A stretch of 64,000 bases of DNA from Allium sativum (GCA_030737875.1 CM060912.1:875711199-875775198), one strand, 5' to 3'; positions 23,511-36,506 are shown, counted from the stretch's first letter. The notes: generated by a model not told the origin, from the sequence alone. Translations and numbers: made by a program.

Positions 23511-24474
23511 GACTTTACTGGGTTTGGCATTATTTTGGGACTAGATTGGCTCCAAAGATACGGGGTGGTGGTAGACTGTGAGGGCTTTTTGGTGACAGCT
23601 AGAGCGGATGATGGGCGGAGGATAGTGTTTGGTGGTCTACCCAGTGAGGGGGTATTGGCTAGTTTTTTTTAACTCCCTAGACATTCCGCATAGTGAGTTG
23701 TCAGGTTTGCCCGTGGTTAGCCAGTATCCGGACGTTTTCGAAGAAGTGACCGGGCCTCCACCACATCGAGAGATTGAGTTCCGTATCGATTTGGTGAAAT
23801 ATGCCAGACCTATAGTGATGCCACTTCGTCGTATGGCACCAAGGGAGCAGCGAGAGCTCGGGGTGCAAGTTAGCGATCTTTTGAAGAAGGGATTTATAAG
23901 AAGGAGTGTTTCTGAATGGGGAGCACCAGTTGTGTTTGCTACCAAGGCGGATGGTTCCCTTCATTTGTGTGTAGACTACCGCGAGTTGAATAAAGTGACG
24001 AGGAAGAATAAGTATCCTTTACCGCGGATAGATGATTTGTTCGATCAGTTGAGTGGCGCGAGAGTATTTTCTCAGTTGGATCTCGCGATAGGTTTTCATC
24101 AGCTTAGAGTGGAAGCTGAGAGTATAGCTAAAACGGCATTTCGGACGCCGTCTGGATTTTATGAGTGGTTGGTCATGCCATTTGGGCTGACCAATGCGCC
24201 AGCATATTTTATGGATCTTATGAATAGGGTATTCAGAGATCAGTTGAATAAGTTTGTCCTTGTGTTCGTTGATGATATTTTGGTCTATTCGAGGACAAAG
24301 GAAGAACACAGGGAACATTTAAGAATAGTGATGGAGGTGTTGAGAAAACACCAAATGAAAGCAAAGTTTTCTAAGTGTCACTTCTGTAGGAGGGAAGTGA
24401 GGTTCTTGGGTCATGTTGTTTCCGAGAATGGTATTGCCGTGGACCCTGCGAAGGTGGCTACGGTACAAGATTGA
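23511..24474 (+). pseudogene. T3 protease tail and reverse transcriptase
   Basis: The protease tail (23511-23670, frame 3) ends at a stop formed in a run of eight T (23663-23670); the RT frame (frame 1, ORF 23629-24474, 281 aa) takes over across that run. Counting from the ORF start, RT motifs are DYREL at 116-120, [11 protein letters not shown] at 148-158, MPFGLTNAP at 183-191 and the catalytic FVDD at 213-216. The ORF ends at TGA 24472-24474 where related proteins have Trp (DWP context), a one-base nonsense change. RT copies element RNA into cDNA. Confidence 0.93.
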
Positions 24475-26502
24475 CCTACGCCCAAGAATGCAACAAATGT
24501 AAGAAGTTTCTTGGGGTTAGCTGGATATTACCGTAAGTTTATCCAAGGCTTCTCCAAGATAGCAGCACCATTGACCCAGTTGACCACGAAGAATCAAGCT
24601 TTCGTCTGGGATGAAAGGTGCGAGAATGCATTCAAGAGTCTAAAGGACAAGTTGACATGTGCACCAGTGTTAGTCATTCCTAAGGGGAATGAAGAAATGA
24701 CGGTATACACAGATGCTTGTGGTACCGGACTAGGTGCTGTATTGATGCAAGGAGGTAGGGTTGTAGCTTATGCTAGTCGGCAGCTAAAGCCGCATGAGAA
24801 GAAGTATCCTACCCATGATTTGGAACTGGCAGCGATTGTGTTTGCATTAAAAATGTGGAGACACTATCTCTTGGGAGAAAGATTTGAGTTGTTTACCGAT
24901 CATAAATTGTTAAAGTATCTCTTCTCTCAGAAAGATCTGAATCTCCGTCTGCAGAGATGGTTAGAGTTCTTGGCTTCGTATGATTTTGATATCGCATATA
25001 CACCTGGGAAAGGTAATGCGGTAGTCGATGCCCTGAGTAGGAGACATGCCAATTTAGGGGCTATGTTTCTTGAATGGAAGCAACTGGAGTATATCGCGGG
25101 ATTTGATTTCAGACCAAAGTGCGAATTGGATCCAGTCATGCTAGCTAGTTTGGCGATCAGACCCACTTTGATAGAGCAGATTGGTTCCAGCCAGAGGGAC
25201 GATCCTAATCTTTTGGAAATCATCTCCAAGTTAGAGATGGGTATCAATGAGGAGATGAACAAATATGGGCTTGATCGAGATGGATGGCTTAGAAAGAATG
25301 GAAAGCTTGTTGTACCCAATGTCAATGGTTTGAGAGATGAAGTGCTTAGAGAATGTCATCACTCAAAACTGACTATACATCCCGGTGGTAATAAGATGTA
25401 TCGAGACATGAAGCAGACTTACTACTGGGAAGGGATGAAAAGAGACGTTGGGGAGTTTATATCCAAATGCATGAATTGCCAGCTAGTGAAAGCCGAGCAA
25501 AAGAAGCCTAGTGGGTTGTTGCAACAATTAGAAATTCCCGAATGGAAATGGGAGCAAGTCTCGATGGATTTCATTGATGGTTTACCAAGGACTAGATCGG
25601 GACATGATGGCATTTGGGTAATTGTGGATCGATTGACCAAGAGTGCAAGATTTATACCAGTCAAGTCAAACAGGACGGCAACTAAGTTAGCGGAACTGTA
25701 TATAAAGTGGGTAGTGAGATTTCATGGAGTACCTAAAAGCATTATGAGTGACCGAGACCCGTTGTTCACTAGTGGGTTTTGGAAGAGCTTACAAGAGGCT
25801 CTAGGGTCAGAGTTACATCTCAGTACCGCATATCATCCTCAGACCGACGGTCAGAAGGAGAGGGTGAATCGTATTTTGGAAGATCTCTTGAGAGCATGTA
25901 TATTGGATTTTGGTGGATCATGGGATGACCATTTGCATCTAGTAGAGTTTGCATATAATAATAGCTACCAATCCAGTATCGGTATGGCTCCATATGAAGC
26001 TTTGTACGGAAGACCGTGCAACTCACCATCATGTTGGATAGAGACTGGCGAGAAGTTTATGCTTGGACCAGATGTGGTGAGGGAAACTTCAGATAAGATC
26101 AAGATCATTCAACAACGAATGACGGCTACCCAAGATAGGCAGAAGAGTTATGCTGATAAAAGGAGAAGAGACTTAAAATTCTCCGTTGGTGACTTGGTGT
26201 TTGTCAAGATTTCTCCGTTGAAGAGCGTGATACGATTTGGCAGGAGAGGCAAGTTAGCACCAAGATTTGTTGGCCCATTCCCTGTTCTTGAACTAGTCGG
26301 GAATTTGGCATATAGAATTGACTTACCAGAGAAGATGGCGGGAGTTCACAATGTATTTCATATTTCCAAACTAAGGAAGTTCGTTCACGACCCAGATATG
26401 ACTATTTCACCTGATCAGTTAGAGGACTTCGAAGTAGAACCCGAGGTGGTTGGGAACCGCAAGCCGGCCCGTATTGTCGAGCACGACATGAAGCAACTTT
26501 GA
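24475..26502 (+). pseudogene. T3 RNase H and integrase
   Basis: Same frame as the RT; a 663-aa ORF from 24511. Residues from that start: RT thumb/connection LAGYYRKFI at 3-11, RNase H with YTDA near 66, FTDH near 128 and VVDALSRR near 171. The integrase HHCC zinc finger has H284, H290, C320 and C323. The catalytic triad is D353, D414 and E450, a D-61-D-35-E spacing typical of retroelement integrases. GKLAPRFVGPFPVL and HNVFHISKLRKF mark the C-terminal module. All catalytic residues are intact. TGA at 26500-26502, readable as an Arg CGA that lost its C by deamination, cuts off the chromodomain. Confidence 0.95.
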
Positions 26503-26613
26503 AGGAAGGCGGTGAAGCTAGTCAAGGTTCAGTGGGGCGAGGACGAGAATGATTGCACTTGGGAGACAGAGGAGAACATTAGGAAGACATATCCAGAACT
26601 CTTTGCCTGGTAA
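26410..26613 (+). pseudogene. T3 C-terminal chromodomain-like segment
   Basis: The frame continues past the TGA at 26500 with LVKVQWGEDENDCTWETEEN and ends PELFAW before TAA at 26611-26613. LVKVQW...TWETEE...YPELF is the usual tail of plant chromovirus integrases, thought to steer insertion by chromatin contact. It would not be translated unless the upstream stop were read through. Confidence 0.8.
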
Positions 26614-26735
26614 GATTTTGACTTCGATTTAGTTTTCCGCATGCTAGGGTAGGCTTGTTTGCTTGTTTTGCATGTTTGGTTGTTGTATGTGGCTGTTAGC
26701 CATGCAGGATCCTTTGTATGTTTTCGGTTAAGGAA

Positions 26736-26777
26736 TTTCGGGGACGAAATTTCTTAAGGGGGGGGGGGGGGGGGGAG
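26736..26777 (+). promoter_or_regulatory. T3 polypurine tract with GGGGACGAAA box and 18-G run
   Basis: TTTCGGGGACGAAATTTCTT, then AAG with 18 consecutive G (26758-26775) and AG, abut the 3' LTR TGTAATGACCCG. A very long G run is unusual and may be a slippage product. The box recurs in T2, T4 and T6 in element sense. Confidence 0.9.
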
Positions 26778-29347
26778 TGTAATGACCCGTATTCTACGCA
26801 TCATAGGATCGTAGAATATTTATTTCTTTCACAAACGAAGTCGTATGGTCATGTAACTTTGGGAGACGACTATTGGGGTCATTTCCCATGTTCATGATTT
26901 TTCCCAATTTTTAAATGACCATTTTACCCCTAGTTGGTACTGTTTTGGTCATAACTTTTGACTAGAAAAGAATTTTGACCTGAAACCACTTCCATTGGCT
27001 CCGGATGATGGTTTACAATTCCGTAGAGTGGTCACATTAGCCAAACGGACTCACCATTTGGGAGATATGGCTGAAACAAGTTTCAGATAGTGAAAAACAG
27101 CTTAATTGGGCTTAACTGGGTGATTAACAGCTAGGCCCAATGGGGGATTTCGGGATTAGGGTTATGAGGAGGCAGAAATCAATTAGAGAACGATCTTATC
27201 CTCATTTTCCAGCCGCCACTTTCATTCTTGAACCCTAACAATGACCGCCAACATCTAGAAACATCCCCAAATCACTTCCTAATCAAGTTTTGGCTTATTC
27301 TACATCAAATTAAGGAGAGAAAACACGAAAGCAAGGTTAGAGCTGCTGTTAGACATCAGTATTCACCCAAATTAGCGAGGTTTCAGTTCTGAGAATTTTA
27401 TTTGTGGCCAAGGTGAGTGATTAGCATTGTTTTGACACTAATTACAGTTAATTAAGGGTAATTAGTGAAGATTAGCGAATTTATACACTAATAAATTCTG
27501 GAAAAATTTCTATAAATTCAAAAATAATGTTTTAGACCTCTGTTAAAAATTGGGTTTGATTTGGTTAAGTTTTACTAATCATATCATTAGTTTTTCCTAA
27601 ATATGTTTAAGGGAAAATATGGGGTTTTGGGTATATTTGATCCATTTTGACATGTAAATTCATTGTTTTGGTGTTTGTGATTAGTTTGCTATGTTGCTAT
27701 GACTGTTTGGAATGATTTGTGGTTGATTAGAATAGTTAGATTGATCGAAAACGTCGTCGAATGGCGTAAACAAGTTGCTGGAAAAAGTTGCAGAAAGTTG
27801 TGCAGGGTTTCGGCTCGGATCGGGTATGGGCTCGGATCGGATAGGAGAGTTGGGCAAGGAATCCGACCCGAACTGGAATCTGGCACAAAAGAAGTTTGGC
27901 AAGAAGGAAGGCCATTGCTTAGAGTTGGAGTTGGACAGAGGATCGGAGCTATGGAGCAGGATCGGATCGGAGTAGGCTAGGGGGCGGGAACGGATCGGAG
28001 CTATGGAGCAGGATCGGATCGGAGTAGGCTAGGGAGCGGGATCGGATCGGAGTAGGCAAGCGAGGGGATCGGATCGGAGCAGGCAAGCTGGAGCAGGAGG
28101 GACGAACCGAACCGAATGGAGCATGGCATCCAAACCGAATCGAATGGAGCGTGGCACCCGAACCGAACCGAATGGGGAGCCTGGAGATGATTTATCCGAA
28201 CCGAACCGACTGAAACAGATTGGGCCAAGCCGAATTGAACTTCCATCTCTTCTACGCGACGATTCTTTTGAAGACCAACTCCAATTCGATCAAAACCCGA
28301 GATGCAAAGGAAGTCCAAATGAGGAGCTTTGACTCAGGATCCAGTTGGGAACCAATGAGTAGGCTTCATGATTGGGCTTTGCTGCGGGGCGTGTGCCAAG
28401 GGGCAGTCGATGTCTATGACTTTGGATCACTATGTATGGGAGGTACGTGAACGGATTCCGGGCCGCAGTGGCCTAGGTACGACTAAAGGGCTATAGACCA
28501 ATGAAGTGGGGTCATTTGTAAAGATTTGGTCATGACTCCATGTGGTAAGCTTGGTAGTAGCAGTAGTTGTACAAGTTGAACTCCGTCACTACTTCGATGG
28601 GTCTAGTGATTGACAGTGGTGGACATCGTATGCTTTACGCACTGAGTGAGAGATGTGAGGATGGTTTCTATGGTTGATTTGTTTGCCATCATTACGACAT
28701 ACACACCCCACCCCCGTATTCTTTACACTATCTATTATGGCACCTTAGAGTATTGTACGGTATGTGGTGCTAACTCTTTGGTTGCAGGTCCAGGTTCAGG
28801 TATGGTTTAGTATACCTGTTATTGTTCTGTTTAGATGCTTATCGCTTATACCAGGCTTTATGTCTGACCCAGAGTTTTATGTCTCCTCTTATTACTCTGG
28901 GTGCTCACACGAGTAGACTAGAGTCAGGTTAGCTGGTGATGCACGGGTAGATGATCCGGAGACGAGCAGGAGGCTTCCACGTATGATATATATATAGTAT
29001 TCTCCCTGTGTTGTTGAAGATCACCGCTTGGGCATTAGTAGTGCATCTTCTACTTCAGTTTTCTTTTGTTTTAGAGACAGTAAATTTGGAAAGTTGTAAT
29101 AAGCTGTATTTAGATTTCCGCTGCTCTGATATGTTGGTTTTAGTTATCAGCTTATGCACTGTCTCACCTGTTTTATATCAAGTATGTTATTATTATATTT
29201 TACTCCAGGCGCTGTGAGACATTATACAGGTTTCTTGTTAGTTAATTCCCTTCTTTCCTTTCTTCTGACGACCGTCCCGTGCTAGTCGGGCATGTGTACA
29301 ACGCACTTTCGGAGGAAATGCAGGCTGGTGCGGGGTGGGCCGTCACA
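26778..29347 (+). mobile_element. T3 3' LTR
   Basis: Collinear with 19458-22035. Its donor-like GTGAGT is at 27413-27418. First bases TGTAATG versus TGTAACG in the 5' LTR; further substitutions and minisatellite length changes throughout. Ends GGGCCGTCACA and is followed by the ATTAC duplication. Confidence 0.95.
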
Positions 29348-29352
29348 ATTAC
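29348..29352. repeat. T3 target-site duplication, right copy (ATTAC)
   Basis: Same five bases as 19453-19457; the T2 LTR resumes immediately with CCTACTACATCAG. Confidence 0.95.
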
Positions 29353-31371
29353 CCTACTACATCAGCTCCTCGCCATTACACCTGAGCATCACCATCGCCG
29401 AATATCTGCTCCGTCTTTCACATCATCACCACTATACAACTTCACTTTAAAGCAACACCACCGTTGTTAGTCACTACTTACGTTATATTTCACTATCCTT
29501 CAGATAACACAGCCTCAACTCCAAATCTTCCCACTGCACATTCGTTTATTCACGTTCCCATTTCATCAATAAATAAAAAATCGAACATCCCAATTTGTGC
29601 TGAAAATCCACCCCTTGGTAAACACAGACGCTCACTCCCATTACCACTTCTCACCCTTAGTTCATCGTCAACTAAATTGAACTCCACGCAACATCAATTT
29701 CCATGCCTCATCCTTCTCAATTCATCACAAAACAACCGCACTCCCCATTTTTTTATTATCGAACTCCCAGTTAACATCTTGCAATAAATCTGGTTTCCAC
29801 TTCCCATCATTCAATAGATGAATCCCATCATCCTTAACATCACGGTTCAACCATTGATATTTGCATAACTCTAAATCGCACTAGTATAACATCTTACCAG
29901 AAAGTCAAAAGAGCTCCTTTCCAGTGTGAAATAGAGATAGCGATCCCCTACGTTACACCGTTTAATAGAAGTTCCCCAGTATGCAATACTTTAGTAATCG
30001 CATCCCCATATCTTGCAATACCCTTATGCAAATCCCAGTGGTAAACCCCCCTGCTGAAATCGCGAAGGACTCCAAGCGTTATTGAATTCCAGGGAAGCGG
30101 TGATTTTGAATCGCGGTCCATGGAAATGACGATTTCCTTTTCTGTTATTGATGTTCAGTTCCCCTTTTTTATTTATTCTAAGGAATGATTTCCGTGATTA
30201 AAAGAAGAGAACATATGGTTTTGAATGGCTTTGAAAAGGTATACAATGGATTTTGTTTTTGCGATTTACAGAAAAAAATAAAATCGAAGGAAATGAAGTG
30301 TATTGGTTTGGGGATGGGAAGTAACGAAGGCCATAGCCTCTATTTATATACGCAAATCAATCAGAGGATAAGAATGTTGTCTTTCAAATGGACACAGATA
30401 GAGTTTGGCGTAGGCATGAGGAAGAAGTAGGGTTGCAGCATCTGATGGATGATAGAAGAGAAAGAACGAAGCAGCTACTTAGGGTAGGTTCAGGGGTAGC
30501 GTACCATTTCCGTGAAGCTTTGGTGAGAAGGAATTTAAATTGTACGCAAAATTGAAAAAGAGAAGAAGCTGAGCATTTACAGAGTAGGTTGCGCTAGTTA
30601 ATTTAGGTCGTCTCCTATTAAATAATTATTTTATTATTTAATTGATTAAATTTTTATTTATTTAACTGGTATGATTTACTTTAAAATGTCCTGAAATTCT
30701 GAACCCGTATTTGAACGCAACAAACGATATTTCCAGGGTTCTACCACCATTCTGAACACACTAGAACAGTTTTCACGGTCTAGTTTGACCATATACAAAA
30801 GATATTAAATTAAATCAATGATTTATCCTTGAATTCGATTTAATATAAACTAATTCAAAAATAAACAAATCTACTGATTTATTATCAATATATATATATA
30901 TATATTCATGAAATTCCAAAATAAATTAACTAGAATTTTAAACCCGATATTTCATTCTCAAGTTAAAAAAATATTAAATTGATTTAAAATCGGTTTATTT
31001 TACTAAATAAATCGTTACGGTTTATAAACAATTCCATAGCGACTATTTGAAAATTTAATTTGGTCATAACTCTCAATATAAAACACGAAATTCTGATTTT
31101 TCTCTTTCATTAGAAAATTATAGTTCAACGGATTCGAATATTTCTTGTTTCAGCGAATTCTGATTTATAACGAATCCAGTACACTCAATTGAAGTTCAAA
31201 ATCATAAATTACGAACTACCATGCCATTTCGAGCTCGTTTATATATATATATATGTAGACGTTTTAATCTTCATTTTTAATTAATGTAAAAATCCATTTA
31301 TACTACGAATCCAATATTTAAAATAATTTAAATATTAAAATAAAAATCAATAAAAATTGTGGGACGTTATA
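29353..31371 (-). mobile_element. T2 3' LTR, block 3 (leader, promoter and U3)
   Basis: Collinear with 37149-39168. In element sense: U3 of about 1 kb (31371 to 30350), a TATA box, then a GC-richer leader at about 30330-29353. Several ORFs of 60-107 codons here are on the non-transcribed strand and look accidental. The LTR end reads GTTATA instead of GTTACA, a C-to-T change at the terminal dinucleotide, directly next to the polypurine tract. Confidence 0.88.
30341..30350 (-). promoter_or_regulatory. TATA box of T2 3' LTR
   Basis: The minus strand reads TATATAAATAGAGGC, a canonical plant TATA context. The partner in the 5' LTR (38137-38146) reads TATACAAATA and is weakened. Confidence 0.6.
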
Positions 31372-32722
31372 TTCCTTCCCCCTTAAAAGAATTTCGTCCC
31401 CAAAATTACTAAGTAGGAAAAACGACTACACCTTATTAACTTCTCCTAATCCCTTCATGCAATTCAATACTCACTTAAATACCCTACCAACTCGCTAGTT
31501 TCCAATCCCATTCAAAAATCCTTAACTTCGACTAACTTTTTGTTAACAAAAATTTTCAAAATTGTTGAAAATTTTTCTAGCTCCCTAAATTCTCGAAAAA
31601 AATCGCCCGAGTCCCCTTAATACGGGCTGATCGATACAACTACAAAATGCTTCTCTGGGCCTTCCCCAATCAAAAAGAAAATTTAAAAGCTAAGCGGCTT
31701 GCCAAATAGGCTCAGAAAATCCCGTATTGAATTAAACAAGTACCTTTTTGCCGGGTATCTCATATTTATTCTTCCACAATTGCTCCTATCCAATAAACCT
31801 GTATAATCTCATACATATCTGTTCTGATTCGATCATAATCAATTTAACTTCTTACTTTAAATTCGTCAATTTAGTCATTAATTGGTTTTCTTGCTTAACT
31901 TATAACAATTTAAACAACCATGTCAGTCGATTTTCAATTATAACCCAAGTTCCAGGTTAAATTTTCAATTCATAAGTTCATTTAAATTTTCACTTGAGTT
32001 TCAAGTTCAATTAAACTTAATTTGATTCATACTTCATTCAGTTTCATTCAACTCAAGTTTATACAATCCAAGTATATTCGCTATTCAATATATACACACA
32101 TAGTCACTTTATTCAAGACTCAATTGGATAATATTTTAAGTCTTATTCAATTATCTAATCGAATTGGATTTATTACAATTCACTTCTTATTCCACTTGAT
32201 ACATTCCAACTATATGCGTCAAGTTCTATTTAGATTACCAATATTTAATTAATTGGTAGTTCAACTTGAATGCAAGCAATTTCATTCCATATTGATTCAA
32301 TAATTCGTTTAATATGGTTTTAATTTCAATCCAAATCGGTTTTACTTATTTTTCAGCCAAGTTTCAATCCATCCAATTCATATTGGAATTTGTTTTCCTT
32401 AGCTTTCAATTTATATTTCAAATTCTGATTGTTGAAATTTTATTTCGAAAATCATCCCTTTATCTTTTGGGTATATTAGCCAGTTCAATTTCATAATACC
32501 ATTCAAATTACATTTGAATTATATTTAAATCAATCAAGCAATTAAATATCAATAATAATCCGATATATTATTTCTTTTCTATATAAAAATATAATTCAGT
32601 CAAAATTATTCTATTTACCTTCTTTAAAATAATATCGCATCATTTGGCAGTTCAAATTTGAACCGATCAAATAACACAATACAAAACAATTTTTATAAAA
32701 TATACAAATATGCACTCTCATT

Positions 32723-32767
<45 letters not shown>
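32723..32767. repeat. (TA)n(CA)n compound microsatellite
   Basis: TATATA run followed directly by CACACA, about 45 bp, inside the T2 internal region. It creates a spurious 95-codon ORF. Confidence 0.9.
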
Positions 32768-32772
32768 GCAAA

Positions 32773-32809
32773 CTCAATTTAGGGTATTACTAACCCCATC
32801 TCTATCGAG
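32773..32809 (-). other. PBS-proximal hairpin of T2
   Basis: CTCAAT and ATCGAG flank an inner GGGT-ATTACT-AACC stem, 36 bp from the PBS. It has the same layout and loop as the T4 hairpins at 11104-11178, with different paired bases. Confidence 0.5.
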
Positions 32810-32844
32810 TTACACCACAGAGCCAAGGTTATTCCTAAACCATT

Positions 32845-32856
32845 GCTCTGATACCA
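32845..32856 (-). promoter_or_regulatory. T2 primer-binding site (tRNA-iMet)
   Basis: The minus strand reads TGGTATCAGAGC. Only one or two bases separate it from the LTR, whose edge reads TATAAC instead of the usual TGTAAC. Confidence 0.93.
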
Positions 32857-35800
32857 CTATAACAAACCAGAAAATTCGATGCTCGAATTTTCGACATAAA
32901 TACATCCTGTGTCCAAACTCGAATACCGAAAATCTAGAATGTTAAAGGAAGAAGTTAGAGGGTGAGATAAAAAAGAAAGAAATATTAGAATTGAAGAAGA
33001 AGAAGAAGAACTAAACACCATACCAGAGTCTCACATCGCAGAGGGATAAAATATAATACCAAAAATAAATATTTATTGAAAAAATTGAAATAATACTTAC
33101 AATTATCAGAGTATAGCGGACATTCAATTTATCTGAATAGATATAATAGTCTGTCCTGATTTTTAACTGCCACGGAATACTACATATATCATACGTTTGA
33201 TCTCCTCCAGCTCGTCTCCTGGAATCTGTGTCATCTTACCTTGAACCTGTACAACTCGGTCTGACCCAACTGGGTCTGACCCGAGCATTACAAACGCCAT
33301 AGGTTAGTTTGGTGAACCAGCGTGAGAAAAACTCACTAAATTGTTTGTATCATCCAACTTGATTTTAAAGTTAAAAACCTTTTCAAAGAAAAGGATAATC
33401 GTAAGACCAATCCACACATAAACACAGACGGTTTTTACCTTATGATAACCCAAACCATTTTTGAAATCATAATTATTCTGATATTATGATAGTGTCTAAA
33501 TACAAATAAATAGCAATCGAGCGGAACACTTGCATCTCACGCTCCACACATATATAGTATACAATCCAAAATCGCGGGCGCTTATTGGAGATTGGATTCC
33601 GACTATGACAAGGTATGGAACCACCTGCCGATAGTGTATCTCTAGAGGGGAATACATTGGGTTCAACAAGAACGTCTAGCAACCCGGCCCACACATGACC
33701 GACCACTCATTTCCCTTGAATGTATCGAATATATTATCACATACGGTTGGATCCAGCATAACCGTTCCCGGGAGATACAAAAGCAAAAAGAAGTAACAAA
33801 AATGTATATTCTCTAGATGGTGACAATACATCCTAATGGGGGAGACCCACATAGCCATGCTGCCTGCCTGATTTTTGTCATTTCCAGTTGTGAGGCTTAA
33901 GGTTTAAAATTACCATTTTAAGAAAAGTCCACCATTCACTTTGAATGCCACATTGTCAAATCCATCAGAAATCACTAATTGATTTCCCCAAAAATACTCA
34001 TATTGTTAGGCTAAAGAAGCCTCCCTTCTTTGCCACCAACTTCGTACGTTTGAAGAAATCAACGTACGTAGTCCCTTTGGGAATGCTCTGTTAGACACTC
34101 GTCCATACAAGTTGTCCTGAGACTGAACAAACCAAGTCACCCTCCTACCATATCCTAGGAATCATCCTATGGATTAGTAGCGAGTAGTCCTTGCAATCCG
34201 TGGATTTCAATCACGACGGGATCACCATTAGAATATCTTCGGGCGCGACTCTAGAGAATCCGACAAGTAGTCCTTTCGCTTTTGAAGATCCACGGTCTTC
34301 ATTGCTCCGTCCTCAATCCGTATATTCCACGTTTTCGTATTTGTTGGTTCAGAAAGGTTTTCGAATAAATTCGATCTCGGTCTTTCCGTACCAACAATCG
34401 TATAGGCCAGATTTGATACTCGGTTTTTAACTATCAAATAAAACAACCATACATCCATAAAAGAAAACTAAATTCACTGATTTAATATTCTCCATTGCTT
34501 TAGCCTCTTTTTGATTAATCATTCGTTATTTTAAAACTCCTCTATTTTCCCATAAATGGAATTCTCCTTTTCTCTTCTTATATTTATATATAAAAGAATA
34601 TTCAAAGCCCATTTCATTTTAAAATTCTTTTAATCATGTATTCCTCATCTCGGTCACTCGTCTCTAACCGTGAACTAGTAAGAAAATAATTCCCTAAGTA
34701 TCAACCCATAAGGCCAAAACCAACATCAGATCGACACTCAGAAAACCATTCAACTCACCAATCTCCAGTCAGTTGCTAATTTCCCTTAACTTCATTTCTA
34801 AATTTTTAAAACGAGAATTTCCAATATAAATTACCATTTTTATATGAAATGTTTATCTCAAATTTATGAACATTCAAATATTTAACTTAAAAATAATATT
34901 TACAAATCATTGCTACAACCTTTATACAATATTCCTTTATGGATTTGATTCGCAAAACATTTGCTAAATATTTATTTCTAAACTGAAATTGGATTTTTCT
35001 CTTATAACGATATGTGTTCATTATCCGATTCTATTTCATTTTAATCTTCATAAACCAAGTTCTATATCAAGTCTTTATTCCATGAATAATTTTTATAAAC
35101 AATTATATATGTTTAAAACTTCATTCCATTCTATTTATAATATCTATTCTAAAATATTCGTATTTACCGATCATTTGCAAATTCTAATAATATTTACTAT
35201 TTATAAACCATATGTAAAATTCTTTAATATAATCTATATTATATCATTCAAATTAATCCTACCTGAATTCAATTAGAATTTAGTATATCAAAAACCCTTT
35301 ATAAATTTCTATTGTTCACACTACTACTTTATTCTCTTTATTCACCTTAATCGTGAATAATAATTTCAACACAAATCCAAACCAGACTTGATTTCATAAA
35401 TTAGATTTCAAGTTTCAATCCCATTATAACTTCTAATTATATAGTTATTTCATATAATCCAACTTATAATTCCCATTGGACTTCTAAAATTCAAATCCAT
35501 TAACAATACTGATTTCAAACCCAATTTCCCTTTTATCTTCATACTCAGATTATATTTTCTGAATAAAAACAATAATTCTCCTTCTTCATAAACATCGCTT
35601 ACAAAATCAACCTCTCGTTTTATTTGTTAAAATAAATCCTTGTTTCCAATAATATTTATTATTTATTTACTAAATAAATATTCCATTAGAAAATAATACT
35701 TTTATATGTTAGCTACAACTTAATTCAGCTTCATTTTTATAAAAACACATTCCATATCCAAAATATATGTATATAAATAATATTTGTAAATTCCTTACTA

Positions 35801-36484
35801 TTAATATTTATTATCCAAAATCTTATAAAATATATATATTGTCTTTACTAGTTAAATTTAATTAGAATTTATAAATTTAAAACTCTTCCTAACAAATTTC
35901 TATTTTCAATTTATTTGCTTTAACATCTATTCACCTCACCCGTGAATAATGTTTCTCAACACAAATCCATACTTGAATCATTTAGTCAAATTAGATTTTA
36001 TACTTGAAACTTCGAGTTTTAATTTATTTATAACTTCTAATTATTGAGTTGTATAATCTCTTTTATATTTTCCTTGTAACTAGAAAATTTCAATTTATTT
36101 AAAATATCAATTTTATATGCATCTCAATTTCTTCCCAAATTCACACATGATTTACAATTTTTTTCAATTTCTCCAATAATAATAGTAATTCCACTTCTTA
36201 TAATACAGCTTATAAAATCGCCTTTTTGAAATATTTGGTTTAAACAAATATTTAATATTAAATTCTATTTAATTTAAAGTCTAACTAATCATTTTTATTT
36301 GGAAATGAATATTTCCTTTTTAGAAATTATTATTCTGTTTTAATTTCTATTTTGGAATCCATATATCGTTATTTAGGATATTTAAAATATCCAAAATCAA
36401 CCGTCACATCCAAGTACACTATAAACTGTCATAGGTTGTAAACACATCATATAACAACATATATATGACAAACAAAAAAAAAGT

Positions 36485-36506
36485 GAGGAATCCAGCTGGA
36501 TTCCTC
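36485..36506. repeat. 22-bp perfect palindrome in T2 5' LTR
   Basis: Identical to 2591-2612 although the two LTRs have diverged by several percent, so it is either conserved or spared by chance. Confidence 0.7.

Larger units (their letters stand above)
19458..29347 (+). mobile_element. T3: chromovirus-type Ty3/gypsy retrotransposon, coding region broken
   Basis: Structurally complete 9.9-kb plus-strand element: 5' LTR 2578 bp, tRNA-iMet PBS, gag-pro-RT-RNase H-integrase-chromodomain order, polypurine tract, 3' LTR 2570 bp, 5-bp TSD. Domain order (integrase after RNase H) is Ty3/gypsy; the C-terminal chromodomain-like segment makes it a chromovirus, and the long LTRs fit the Tekay/Del branch best, though I could not test the lineage. 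Five lesions disable the polyprotein: frameshifts near 22724 and 23663-23670, stops at 23508, 24472 and 26500. The LTRs differ by roughly 2-3% by eye, so it is older than T4. Confidence 0.95.
31372..32857 (-). mobile_element. T2 internal region (1.49 kb, no coding capacity)
   Basis: Polypurine tract AAGGGGGAAGGAA (minus strand of 31372-31384) with a TTTTGGGGACGAAA box, then about 1.4 kb of AT-rich DNA, a PBS-proximal hairpin at 32773-32809, and the PBS at 32845-32856. A block at about 31640-31750 resembles 57290-57420 in T5 (roughly 70% by eye). No gag or pol motif was found on either strand, so T2 is non-autonomous. Confidence 0.82.

Noticed and set aside
29464..29787. 107-codon plus-strand ORF in T2 LTR block 3
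   Set aside because: It lies on the strand opposite to LTR transcription and is broken in the partner LTR at 37260-37466; chance ORF.
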